A stretch of 64,000 nucleotides of DNA from Angiostrongylus vasorum (lineage: Eukaryota; Nematoda; Chromadorea; Rhabditida; Metastrongylidae): NCBI GenBank assembly GCA_018806985.1, contig JADANN010000386.1, positions 248,001 through 312,000 on the forward strand. Direction: 5' to 3'. Position numbers and translations under genes: made by a program. Shown in pieces: positions 45,801 to 57,300 of this stretch (positions are counted from its first letter, which is position 1; every line of letters begins with the position of its first letter). The notes under the pieces were generated by a model, which searched no databases, had not been told where the DNA came from, and saw only the letters and a list, made by a program, of their open reading frames with translations.

Positions 45801-48800
45801 TATTTTTTCTAGAAAATATTTCTTAGCATAATTTTTTTGCTCACTGTTACCGTATTCCCATATTCCCAAATACAATTTATCGTTCTTGTCGCCCCATCGT
45901 GTTTTCTAGGAGAAATTTTTTTTCCGAGAATATTTTTCTATTGGTCCTAGTCCTATAATATCACAATATTACCTCTCTGATGCTGTGTTTTTGATATTTA
46001 TCCAGGTGGCTTAGCCAGAGTTTCAAGCCAGTTCTTTTTTTCTCCTTCGTTAGCACAGCTACACGTATCCTATTCATGTGTTTGCGTAGGCTTATATTTC
46101 ATCGCAGTGCATGTTGGTGTAGGAAAAGAGCAAATGGTCAGAATGGCCAGCCGTGTATATCGACTGACCTCGTAGTTCTCTGGTTTTGCAGTATATTCAC
46201 TACCGGTTTGCTAGAGCACGGTACACGGTACAGGAAAAAAAACCTTCACTTCACAGCGATTCATAAACGAGATGAGGGCTCTTACCAGTGTCGAGCGAGA
46301 ACTCTTGGAGGTATAATGTTCTCAAGAGAAGTTCGCGTTATTGTACTAAGTGAGTTATCACAAATGGTTTTAATCACATACCCAAAGAAAAATGCTCCAT
46401 GTGATACTTAGAATGCCTACTAAGCAAAAACTCTTGCTACGTGACCACTGGAATTCACCTAAAATAAGCCAATTTTGCTTCTTTAGAACTTTTTAAAACT
46501 GGAATTTGATTTATGATACTTTGTTTTAATGGGCACTAAAATGATTTACTTTTTTGAGAATAATAGTTCCTTGGTTTTTCGAAGAATCTAACTTAATTAT
46601 TTAGTGCATCCCTTCAAATTTTTACCTCTAGGACTTCTTAAATCATACACCGCTTTTAATGCATGGAATACTAATATTACTACAGATGAAATTACCTGGA
46701 ATGATGAGTCGCACTCGGTTGGAGCCCTTGTTGGTGAGCCGCTCACCATTGACTGCGGTGTGAAAGGAAACGGGGAGTATCAGCAGATCACAATCACTGA
46801 CAACGAGGGCGAGTCGCTAGATGGTATGTAGTTAGCCTAAAAGAAAGGTGCTGAATTCAATTCTCTATCAGAGAAAAACTTTGTGGGTGTGAAAAAAGCA
46901 AAAGTGGAGAAATCGGAACAACACCGGAAAAAATTGGGCCGTAATCAATCAATTTTTTGCTAAAAAAGCGGTACTTTCATAACATCTTGATTTCCTCCTT
47001 ATCGGATGTCTACTATCTTACATGCTTCATTAAAGTAAAAAATTCAACAGAACGAGGGAAATCTACATAGAAGCCAGGCATTACTACTTTAAGCCGTCGT
47101 CATATCAAATAAGGCCAGATCGTAGAAATACGTCCAGGAACATTTTTTTAAAAAATTCTCTCAAATATTAACCTGGTTTGGAAAAGTACCCTACTCCATT
47201 GCTTCTGGTGATAAGATGAATGCTATTCGGAACTTACGTTTATGATTATTTTCATGCGAGTTTAAACTTTATGTTTAAGGCTCAATGTCGTGATATTTCC
47301 TTGTAAAGTTGTTAAGTCTGTTAAGAACTTCCAAACCTTCAAACTTATTGGTTTTTTTTTCTTCTAAATTCATGTACTGTACAAATATTGACGAAATCCA
47401 GTAATCGTTAAACAGTTAGTCATTTGCTTAATACAAGTGGAAGAACGTCCTAATGATTTATCAAGTTTCCAAATGTTGTTTTTTAAATCTCATAAATAAT
47501 TGATAGATATGAGAGCTGAGCTTTCAGCGGAAATGTATACAATAGCCGGAAAGGAGGTTACGGTAGAAAGGCTTACCAAGTGGTATGATGGGAAGGTTAG
47601 TGGTTAAGGTTCATTCACACTTTTGCACTCTCTGCGCACTAAAACTCAGTTGCCTGTGGTTTTCTAGAAGATAAACTGTGTTCATATCGAGTCGTATGGA
47701 AAAGAAGAATTGCCGATTATCGACAGACGTGAAGTTCACATCGATGTATGGTGTAAGTGGTTGTTTGATGGTATCCAACGGTTATTCATTATCGTGGAAC
47801 CCCGATAAAGATCGGCCGTGGTCGTGGCCCTTGATGTCGTGAGAAATTGGGAAACCGATTGGGATCACACAATATTTTGGAATACCGTTCACTTTATCTG
47901 TTCATTACCAGTCACAGAACCACAAATGCTGAGAATTCAGATAGGCCGGAGTTCTACAAGTCTTCTACCGAGCAATACGCAATTGTTGATGAGAAAATTC
48001 GTGAGGTTAGCGATGTACTTAATGAAATGATCAGCATAGAACTTAATTTAGACACCTTCTATCTGTTAATGTATTCCAAACGTCTTCTGAACCGATTTTC
48101 TTATAATTTCTTTAGCAACTTGTCACTTTTCAAAAACAATTTATGTTAGATTGTGCTCTCTGTAAACGATGTAAATGAGTAGTTAGATCATAAGTTAGAT
48201 CATCATCACTGCTTACATGGTGATGGTAAACTTTCCACATGAAAGGTGCTCCTACTTTGTTAAAGTGCTTCCAGGTGGAGTTACACTGTTCAGTTGCTGC
48301 ATCAAACCCACCTGTGATTTCCTTCACTTTTTACCGTGGCCCCACTGAATTGAGTGATTCAACAAAATACAATCTAACGACAGAAAAAACTCGTAAAGCT
48401 ACTCTTAAGGTTTGTCTCACCCTTTACTGCCTATTCTTTTTCGTTTTTATGCCTTAGTCGTACTGAGTTAATCATCACTGTTGAATTTCCGGCTTCCAGT
48501 ACACTTTAAAGTTTTATTTTAAAGAGAAAAAATTTCAAAACATGCAACAGATTTTCAATGTTGATGAGAACGATCTGGGCGAATACCGTTGTGAGGTCAA
48601 TAATGGAAAAGCGAAAAACTCTTTGATTATTCATCTCAAAGAAACGAGCCCTCCTTCGGAGCCAAGGGTTACATTGTATGATGTGAAAGGAAATGCTATA
48701 ACTTGGAAGATCGAAGACAGACAGGTTATTCAACACTTTCTCTGTGCGTGTATTATTTGGAAGTGTTCCAAGTGATAAAAATACCATTAATAAATTATCT

Positions 48801-49706
48801 ATTGATCCAAAAATTTGTTAGTTTTCAATGCAGGAAGAAGGCGAGCTACCGGTGAAAGAAATAGAAATCGACTACTTGCGGCAGTCAATTGTAGACGAGA
48901 AACTCGAAGTAATGTTGATTTTCTCTTCAAGACTTGAAAACGACTAAAACATGGAGAAAAAATGGCAAAAAAACGCAAGTTACTGCAGTTCTTCGGGATA
49001 TATTTTTAAAAAATGAGCACAAACAAGTCGTCACTTACGTTTCTCCATGCTTCTCGTGTCTTTTCGATCCTACGATAGCTGCTTCTATTCGATGCGTTCA
49101 TCTTACTCGAATTCATTGATAAAATTGAACAACTCAAATGTTCTCTGCAAACTATTGGCCTTTCAATTGAAATTCACTCCGTCATTAATACCGATACCTG
49201 GCGTTATGTGTGTTTCGAAATAATGTAAAAATACGAGTAATTATGTACTCAGGAGAATGAGGAAGACGTACACATCAGTGACAGGTTCTGGAACGACTAC
49301 GGCGTGAAGCAGAAGCGACAAAAAAGTGAGGATTGAGTGTAAAGTATGACTCATGACATGGGAACCAGAATATTTTCCATCAAAATCAACAATTTTTGGA
49401 ATGACGAAAGACAATAGTGGAAAAGAAGCCGTAGGGACAGGACGATTATTAGATGCCATGAATTTAGGTAGCTCGGGATTATACGAGATTTCTGGTCTGC
49501 TCAAAGGAGCTGAATACATATTCAAATTTCGTCTTTTAAGTGAAGCCGGAGAAGGTCCATCTGTTCTACTCAGGGCAAGAACTAATAAGGATAAGTTGCT
49601 AGTGCACGACAGCAAAAACTCACGACGAGTTTCATCCTCATCAGCTCTGTCTTTCTTCATTTCGGTCCTCATGACGCGTCTCATTCTCGGCAACTGGTTT
49701 CTGTGA
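42833..49706 (+). CDS. GPI-anchor-type Ig/fibronectin III cell-surface protein, 12 exons
   Basis: Exons: 42833-42896, 45521-45758, 46192-46349, 46632-46823, 47528-47595, 47668-47750, 47912-48005, 48275-48409, 48500-48724, 48834-48908, 49253-49325, 49369-49706. All junctions agree in phase and total 1743 nt (580 aa). Residues 1-20 form a signal peptide (MRLLVFFLLL). Ig1 has C71, W86 and C134 in DEGSYQC; Ig2 has C195 and C244; Ig3 has C304 and C375 in DLGEYRC. One FN3 domain (about 395-545) begins PPSEPRVTLYD and ends FRLLSEAGEGPS. The C-terminus is a Ser-rich spacer (RRVSSSS) and a hydrophobic tail ending NWFL without a cytoplasmic part, as in GPI signals. Three Ig + FN3 + GPI matches neuronal adhesion proteins such as WRK-1/Klingon or RIG-3; I cannot choose between them. 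Exon 6 uses GTGTAA although GTAAGT lies two bases on. The second-exon start could be 45533 instead. Confidence 0.85.
42897..45520 (+). other. Large first intron of the Ig/FN3 gene
   Basis: A 2.6 kb intron between the signal-peptide exon and the first Ig exon, bounded by GTCAGT and CTTCCAG. It contains no recognised repeat copy or RNA gene. Large first introns often hold regulatory elements, but none is identifiable by eye. Confidence 0.6.
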
Positions 49707-51290
49707 TGTGTCGTTTATCATCGCTTCTCAGGATTACGATCCTCTTTTGTGTGTGCCATTTTTGTCATGTAGTTTTTTCGTTGATTGCGTTACGGTTTCG
49801 GTGCTGACGACGCCAGTCCCGTCAGATGAAAGTGTTTTTACTTGTTTTATATGCTGCTCATTTAATCGTAGGTGATCTGCAGTGACGACATGGTTCGATA
49901 GTTTTTACTTTCTTAGTTATATGTGTATATATGCATATATAATACTTGTAATCACTAAGCAACTCATGGTTTACTCAACACATAAATCGTTCCACGCCAT
50001 TTCTACATCTCTAATGCAAACGTTTGGTTGCATATTTGAGTGACAAATCTTCATGAGTCGTAGAACAGCCCGAAACGAATTCCATTAGAGTGATGTTTGA
50101 CAACATAAACAAACGTTCAACTAAGTCAGCGTAATTTGCTATTTCTCTTCAATAGGAAAAATGCAAAGTTATCAGTGACGCGCTTTCCATGACACCCTTA
50201 TCAACTACCCATGTGATAAGCTTTCTTAAGAGCACACTTCAGAGATCTTGTTCGTTTTCCCTTGGAATACATAAAGACAAGAAAACCTTTTATAGATGAA
50301 AACGAATTTTGATCAGCGACACTATGAAGTTATTCCATCAGCATCTGAAAAAAAATCGCCAAATTCCTAAAGTTTGAGATCTCTGAGGTCGTTCTATTGC
50401 TTCGCCTTCGAGTGACCTAACAAAGACACACAAAGACACAATTCACAGATGTTTGACGGAGCGGCTCCTTTCATAGTATGATTGTGCCTGTAGCGGTTGT
50501 TTCACCATAAACAACCGGCAGCGTGGATACTTCGACCACGAATACTTTCCCCGATAAATGGATATGAGCAGTGCTTGCTGAGTTGAGTTTCAAATAGAAT
50601 AATCCACCCACCTGCAATTACTCAATTACTCAAACCTCCCTCATCTTCTGCAACGTTAGGAAATTACCGGAAATTCCTGAAAAGTTTGTATAAAAAATAG
50701 GACTTCGCTGATGTTTGCATTGCTTCTTACACTGATTATAAAGTCAGTCCAGAAAACGATATATCGAGCTTAAGTGGTTACGGGTTAAACTTTTTGTTGT
50801 TTATAACCTGTTAATGCTAATTCAAAGAGTGACTTTCATGTTGGACCTTTGTGTTTCGTGAAAAAATGGAGTTGCTGATATGACAAGATCAACCTGAAGT
50901 AGAATGGAATGCCTGAGCGACCAAGGTTCCTAGGTGTTTCTGCGAAGCTTTTTTTATTTGATTGTTATAGTACTAGTTTTTCAATCACTTAAAGAGAGTG
51001 GTTTCATGCGCACATGTAACATGTAGACATTTTTGCATGCATGATACCCACATTGTTATCCTATCTCAGAAAAATTCCTTCCTTTTGGAACCACTGAAAC
51101 TTTTGTTGACTACCATTGCTATCGAAGCTCGTTTTTTAAGTGGTGAAATGCTTGAACAATCAGTATTCCCTTCCATCGGGTAAGACAATTTCCGGGAATT
51201 TTGCATTTCATGGCATTAATACTTCTTCAAGTTATTCGTCTAGAAAAATTATGTGCACTTTTATAACGAGAGGAAAAAGTGTCTTCTACA
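49707..51290. other. No gene recognised; 3' flank of the Ig/FN3 gene
   Basis: AT-rich 3' flank. No clear AATAAA soon after the stop, and no repeat copies or exon chains seen. Confidence 0.4.
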
Positions 51291-51294
51291 ATTG

Positions 51295-51740
51295 CTTGAG
51301 AGAAAGGTCGAGCGAAGCTCCAGTGGTGCTGTGCGTAATAAAAGCACCCAGGACGGGTGATCGCGGGTTCCAGCTGGTCTGGAGTCCAAATTTTGCAAAT
51401 GTCTCAGCATCATTGTGGTTGTATTTCACATAATACCGTGCCGTGAAGAAATGATGGACAGTGGATAAAAGTTATACGTTGTGAGTTCGACTGCAGCCCA
51501 AGCTTAACGTGGTTTAATGCCGATTTGTGCACCCCAGATCATTCCCGTTGACGGGTGATTGCTGATGGCACTGTTAGGGTGAAAAGACTTGCTGCGAGAA
51601 AGGAAACACGAAGGCCTTAGTGGTGCTGTGCACTGCACGTGAGTCCACAGAAAAGGTAATCGCGGTCCGATCTGGCCTGAGTTCCATGTTTTGCCAATAT
51701 CTTAGCATCATTTTGGTTATCTTCTACAACTCCGTCAAGT
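51295..51740 (-). repeat. Tandem dimer of family B
   Basis: CAGTGGTGCTGTGC at about 51320 recurs as TAGTGGTGCTGTGC at about 51616, followed each time by GTGATCGCGGGTTC / GTAATCGCGGTCCG, CTGG-CTG-AGTCCA and CAGCATCAT. The period is about 296 bases. The junction near 51440 shows GTGCCGTGAAGAAATG then GTGGATAAAAGTTAT. Both units are diverged from the 7-21 kb copies. Confidence 0.75.
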
Positions 51741-53320
51741 CCTAAAATCCTCAAGTGCACAAGTTCCAGAAAATTTTAAGCAGTCCAGAACGCCTGTGGA
51801 TGATTAATTTAAGTAAAATTTTTCAATTTTAATGTTTCAAATTTTACACAGAGCTCTTTGTTAACAGGCCGTATAACTGGTTGATTGGTCATGAGTGCTT
51901 TAAGATAATTCTCGATTATTAATGAAATCTGAGAAGGCACTATATTAATTGTGAATTACTCGACTATTTCTTTTCGAACAGTTGTGTTGTGGAATTTTCC
52001 GACATTTTCAGTCTTTTAGGAAGATAGTTTCTTTATATTTCAGTGTAGTAGAAGGGTGAAACCAGTAACCGTTCCCTCTGTTAGGTGAACAGATTCAGTA
52101 CGTACTTTTATCCCAACTCCTCAGCTCAATTCACAATGGGGACGTGAGATAAGCAACATGAGCTGTTTATTTGATTTCGAAACTAATTGTGATGTCAGCT
52201 TCATTGACATAGGCTTTTAAAGGCCTAATACTCGTTTGCATCTTTAATAGATCCGACCATAGACAGAGAACCACGGTCGCACATTGTTTTCGGTGAAATG
52301 ATTTCGATTTGCTTCTGGATACAAGACTTTTCTAAAAATGGAACGGACTCCAAGTTGTTGGACCTGTTTAATAATTTTTTCGAAATATTCCGACTTGTTC
52401 ACAATGAAATGTTCTTCTGCTTCTCTGTATTGTAGAATTCTCACCACTATATAAATACAGGTAGAAAGATTGCGTTACCATAACGATGGATCAGAGCGCC
52501 GTCCCCATAAAAGTGCGGAACGAGTGTTAACGTTGTTTCCATAATGAAAATCTTTCCACGGTTTTCAATCAAAGCAGAACATCATCACGCTATGCTGTGA
52601 GGTTGCAGTAAAGTTTCTGCTAGAGATGACATTGTCGTAGACTAATTCTTCAGGTGTGGTGCAACAATGTGCCAGTGGATTGTAGAGGTTCACCAATGAG
52701 AAAATCGTCTATACAACAATGAATGAATAAAAAAGAAGGTGGTAAGACGACTAGAACAAGGTCATCAACCGGTCTCTATCACGAGCTCTCATCCATTCGT
52801 TGTATATCATCTTTTGCTGATCTATTAGTTGTTACCGTGTCGCTCTACAAGCTCTTCTTTAAATCTTGACATTCGTCCACTATCCAAAGCTTGCTAGTAA
52901 CAAAATAAGGACTTTTATGAAAATAATGACATAATTTTACATAAGTCACGAATACTTAAAGAACATGTTCGCAGGGAATCTTGCGCGAACTAGCACACTT
53001 CTCATTTAGTGGAAGATGGCAGGTACCTCACTTAGCAGTGATTTTTTTTGAGTGTCTAGAAATCGTGTCATGTTGCTCATAAATTATTGTCACAAATAGT
53101 TGCATGGTGGAAATGTACCGTGGAAAAAAATATAACATGTTGCAAACAGGTCTTATTCAGGAATGTAGGGAGCTTGTTTTACTTCTCGCTGGACCCGGAT
53201 TGAAAGGCCGAAGTTTGTCGGAGCTTAGCAGGCCTAACTAGTGGTGACCGTAGACCACGACCATAATTGTGAGCAAATCAAGAGAAGCTGTGGTTCTTCA
53301 GAACACGAAATGGTTTTTAT
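51741..53320. other. No gene recognised
   Basis: AT-rich; only a short minus-strand frame at 52244-52447. Nothing recognised. Confidence 0.4.
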
Positions 53321-53323
53321 TGC

Positions 53324-53324
<1 letters not shown>

Positions 53325-53361
<37 letters not shown>
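53325..53361. repeat. (AT)n microsatellite 3
   Basis: About 18 perfect AT dinucleotides between TTATTGC and GTAGCGACAATTG. Confidence 0.95.
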
Positions 53362-53363
<2 letters not shown>

Positions 53364-54013
53364 GCGACAATTGTCTACGAAAGGCTTCGACTTTCCCATT
53401 ACTAAACGTAGATAAAACTAGACCTACAACACCGTTCAAATTGGTCGTAGCCGTGTTTTCCTTAGAAACAATAAAAAAGAGCTTCGTGTCAAAAGAACAA
53501 CGCTTTCGTGCTCCCTGAGGAAAAAGGAGTCACTAAACAACTATGATGAGCGATGGGGAAGAAAAGGAGTCCATTTTTGCGCGGTCGACTTGATGATTAC
53601 CGGAATCACAGAGCATAAGCACTGTATATATATTGGTTCTATGTTGATGTAGACTATCAGCTAATAAGTAGACCTTAAAAGATTTCTGCCTTTGAACGTC
53701 ATAAGCACAAATTTTATTCGTGTCAACGGAAATCTCATTCGCAATCGACACTGTAGATTTATATCGTATTACATCTAACATAATCTGTTACGACATCTGC
53801 GTAATACCTTTTCCAGAGTCACTCGCTCCTGACCATGTGAAAACTCTTCCATATTCTTCTTGAATGTAAATATTCGTTGTTTTTACTTCTGGTCTGGTTT
53901 CCCTTTGCTTGCGGAAAATAACCTAATATTTAGATACACCATTCGTGGCAAGATTGATTTTTGAATGAAAAACGACAAGAATCTTTACGGTTTTCTTTCA
54001 AACAATCACGAAG

Positions 54014-54286
54014 CAGATACGATTCTACGGAAACTATCATCAAAACCTGACGGATATTGTCGGAGACACGTTTAACAAGCCACAGCAACAGAAGCAGCAT
54101 GCTGAGAAGACGACGATTTGCGCAGTCGCCGCCGATTCGACCATCCCTATACGGCCTCTTCCCAATAGGAGCGACCGGCTTGCGAAGTATCGGAATGACG
54201 ACGCTGAAGAGTTCACGGCTACTTTAACATGTGATACACCTTTCTCAATCAATTTCCTCAAAAATTTCACTCATTGTTCCTTCTGA
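54014..54286 (+). CDS. Possible terminal exon of an upstream gene
   Basis: A frame without a Met is open from about 53968 and reads, after an AAGCAG acceptor, IRFYGNYHQNLTDIVGDTF, a Gln-rich stretch (KPQQQKQHAEK), then DSTIPIRPLPNRSDRLAKYRND and a stop at 54284-54286. It is richer in GC and more protein-like than its neighbours. The stop lies only about 68 bases before the collagen's trans-splice acceptor, spacing typical of nematode operons. No upstream exon was located. The minus-strand frame over the same bases is probably its shadow. Family unknown. Confidence 0.35.
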   Translation, partial: QIRFYGNYHQNLTDIVGDTFNKPQQQKQHAEKTTICAVAADSTIPIRPLPNRSDRLAKYRNDDAEEFTATLTCDTPFSINFLKNFTHCSF

Positions 54287-54341
54287 TCGAACCTTCTCTC
54301 TGTTTACCTTCTTATCTACTTTAAATTTTATTAATGCTTCG

Positions 54342-54354
54342 ATTTCATTCTCAG
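54342..54354 (+). promoter_or_regulatory. Candidate trans-splice acceptor of the collagen gene
   Basis: TTTCATTCTCAG lies six bases before the ATG at 54361. The strong acceptor decides the start: the in-frame ATG at 54334 would sit before the splice site and is rejected. Confidence 0.6.
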
Positions 54355-54360
54355 ATACAC

Positions 54361-57300
54361 ATGGACAAAAGCAGAAGCGACCATCTGCAAGCGGAAGCTG
54401 ATCGGCTCAAATCACTGGCAGTAGCAGGAGTGGCGATGTCCGTTGTCGCAGCGGTTGTCTGTATACTCACCGTTCCAATGATATATAATTATGTACAACA
54501 TGTTCAAACACTTCTGCAAAATGAGGTCGACTACTGTAAAGTGGGTGTTTCGTAATAAACAGATTTTTCTTCTTCAGCGGAAACACATTAAATATGTTTA
54601 TGTGACAGCACTTGTTCAGCAAACAAGTCGCCCGTTTGCAGAATAACGATATCAAAAGATATGATTGAAATTGGCCACTACACAAAACTGGTTAGATTGC
54701 GGGGAAAAAAAACCAGCTAACGAGGTAGCCTCTCGTCGAAAACAATTGTCGATCTTGTAGCATGCTAGTCAGCTAGTAATGACGTTAGCGATAAGTCAGA
54801 TGGCGCGATATCTTATAGTAAGTTGTAGGAAATTGAGAAATCTCTCTATACTGAATGATCTTAGTGAATTTTTGTGGAAAACCTTATCATTCTTCAAGCC
54901 CAAGAAGTCTTCTGTCCAGATATAGCGTCCTAATTCGTAATAAATGAACGTCATTAAAAAACTTCTTCTCTGGATTTTAATTGTATTTGCTATGTAGTAC
55001 TTCCCATGATCGACTTTCTATTAACCTCAGCATTGACGATATGTATAACATCAACACAGTCAAGCATTTAAACTAGTCATATAACTGCATAACACAGTAA
55101 CGACGACCCCATGTAACACAGTTGTTGAGAGGTGCCTAGCTATAAGTACGTGTTCTTTGGTTCGACCACGCACTTCGTACCAACCAATTCTACATCCTTT
55201 CAAAGGCAGCAGTGCCCCATCCTTAAGGGATAGATAAATGTTGACGTTTTGTGTTTTTTTCTTCCTTATAAAACAAACGTATACCTCATTATCTATCTCC
55301 TATAGCTTTGCTATACATTATTGTATCCAGCATTTAAGATTTCAAAACTCTTCCACAGATAGAAAAATGGCCTGCTAGAGAAAGTGAGCAGACTATTTCC
55401 TTCCGTTTTATGAGTGCCGCAATAATAGGAATTTCTTTTTTTGTAACAAGGGAAAAAAAGAAAATCAGAAAAAATCCGCTGTCAAAGCAGATCGATTTAA
55501 GGGAAATAGTCAAGAGATGTTTTTTGCAGCAACAAGGGTAAGAAGAGAACAACGCTGTCAGCGTTGATCGATCCTTGAAGGATGCGCCATGCATTCGACT
55601 TCATTAAGTATCGTTGGAGGTGATTGAATGCATATCTGGCCTTTACTTGCGGTAGCCTACTGATGTACCGAGTCAGTGCTGCTATTCCCTCAGACAAGTC
55701 CGCTACTAATTAGCGACCCCGAGGGGATGAAGGGTGTGGTGAGGTGAGCCTTGGGGGCGGGGTTCGATCCCATATGTATTGCAGGGCGCCTCCGACCACT
55801 GCGCTACATGCGCTACTGCAGCGATAATACCGAAAAATTTGCATGCTTCTTTTTTAAAAGTGCGGTGAAATCGCTTTGTTTCTTTGCTTTCTAGGAAAAA
55901 ATTCCCAAAATTCCAAACGAGATATTATTTAAGTATATTGAAACATTATTTATTTATTTATATGATCTTATAAACTGATCTTTTTCAGCTGATGCAAGGT
56001 TGGTACAGGTCTTCGCTGTCGTTGCAGTTGTTGTTGTCGTTGCTGTTGGTGTTGTTGGCAGATGGCTTACTTTTTGGGGCGATTTCCCCTTCTTCAGAGT
56101 CGTGCTGTTACGAGTAGGATTCTGTCCAAGTTAACAACAACAATAACAACAACAGCAACAACAACAATGACTACAATATACCAACCTCGCATCAGCTCAA
56201 CAAGATCAGTTTGCAGAAACATATAAATAAATATATCAACTACTTATGCCGAGGTTTATAGAAAGTCGATCTTTTGAATTGTGAAATATGATTGTAATAC
56301 AATAGATCTCAAAGTACAGAAAAATATTTTATTAACCTAAGAATGAATGAAAGTACAACTTTTGTTCGCAGCTTTGAATAGTTTGTGATTCCTCATCAAA
56401 AGGCTTTAGGCTTACGATAAATTACTGGAAGGAAATAAATTGCTGTACAAGCGACATTTTCTTTTGAAATTACGAGTTTTTCGTGGTTCACCAGCCAAAC
56501 AGCAGAAAAATGTGCATGCTTTCGCTAAAATCAGTATGTTTTGAAATATACACAATTTGTTACAAAAAACCCACTAATGCTGATAGAGAAATCAAGGTAG
56601 AAGTGAAACCTAGTACTTATCATCAGGGCACAAAGGACTGCTAAGATGTAGTTTCGTTGAAAACAGACAGCTTTCGAGGACATATCAGTCAGTCAATGGG
56701 ACACTAAACTCCCAGTCTCATTTTCACTCCATTCTTTCATTCTCAGGTTATACGAGCTTTCAGTCTCGTTCTGGCTCTCTATGGCAACAGGTTACAAAGG
56801 TACAGCGATCTCAAGGAACCAAAAATAGGTTGCCAAGACATGCGTACGGAGGATACTCAGCCAGCTATGGATCATATGGCTCATCTCCTCTTCGGGACTA
56901 TGTGGATAATAAAGAAGTCAGAGGCAAACCGCAAGGACAAGTTGGAGGTGGAACATGTCAGTAACGCAGAAAGGCATTTCTGTACTAAGTTCACCGCTAC
57001 TTTTGTTTGACGGCCCACCATAACAAAAAAATTCTTAGTTGTATCCATTTAAGGTTGTGGATGTGGAATAGGTGCACCTGGTAAACCTGGAATCAATGGT
57101 AGAGATGGAAAGGATGGAGCCGATGGACTTCCAGGAGAGAGTGGTCGTGATGGCAAAGATAGTCCAGAAAAATATCTTCGCGTACCGCGACATCTGCATT
57201 GATTGCCCAGATGGACCACCGGGACCGCCAGGTGAACCGGGAGCGAAGGGACCTCCGGGCAGACCTGGAAACCCTGGAATTGATGCTGATGGAGGAATGC

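Noticed and set aside
49241..49693. 150-codon minus-strand frame
   Set aside because: Antisense shadow of the last exons of the Ig/FN3 gene, which have clear domains and splice sites.
54040..54270. Minus-strand 76-codon frame with a Cys-rich stretch
   Set aside because: The + strand frame over the same bases is longer, has a splice acceptor and better composition. This is probably its reverse shadow.
54334..54360. Upstream in-frame ATG of the collagen gene
   Set aside because: It precedes the TTTCATTCTCAG acceptor, so it would be removed by trans-splicing.
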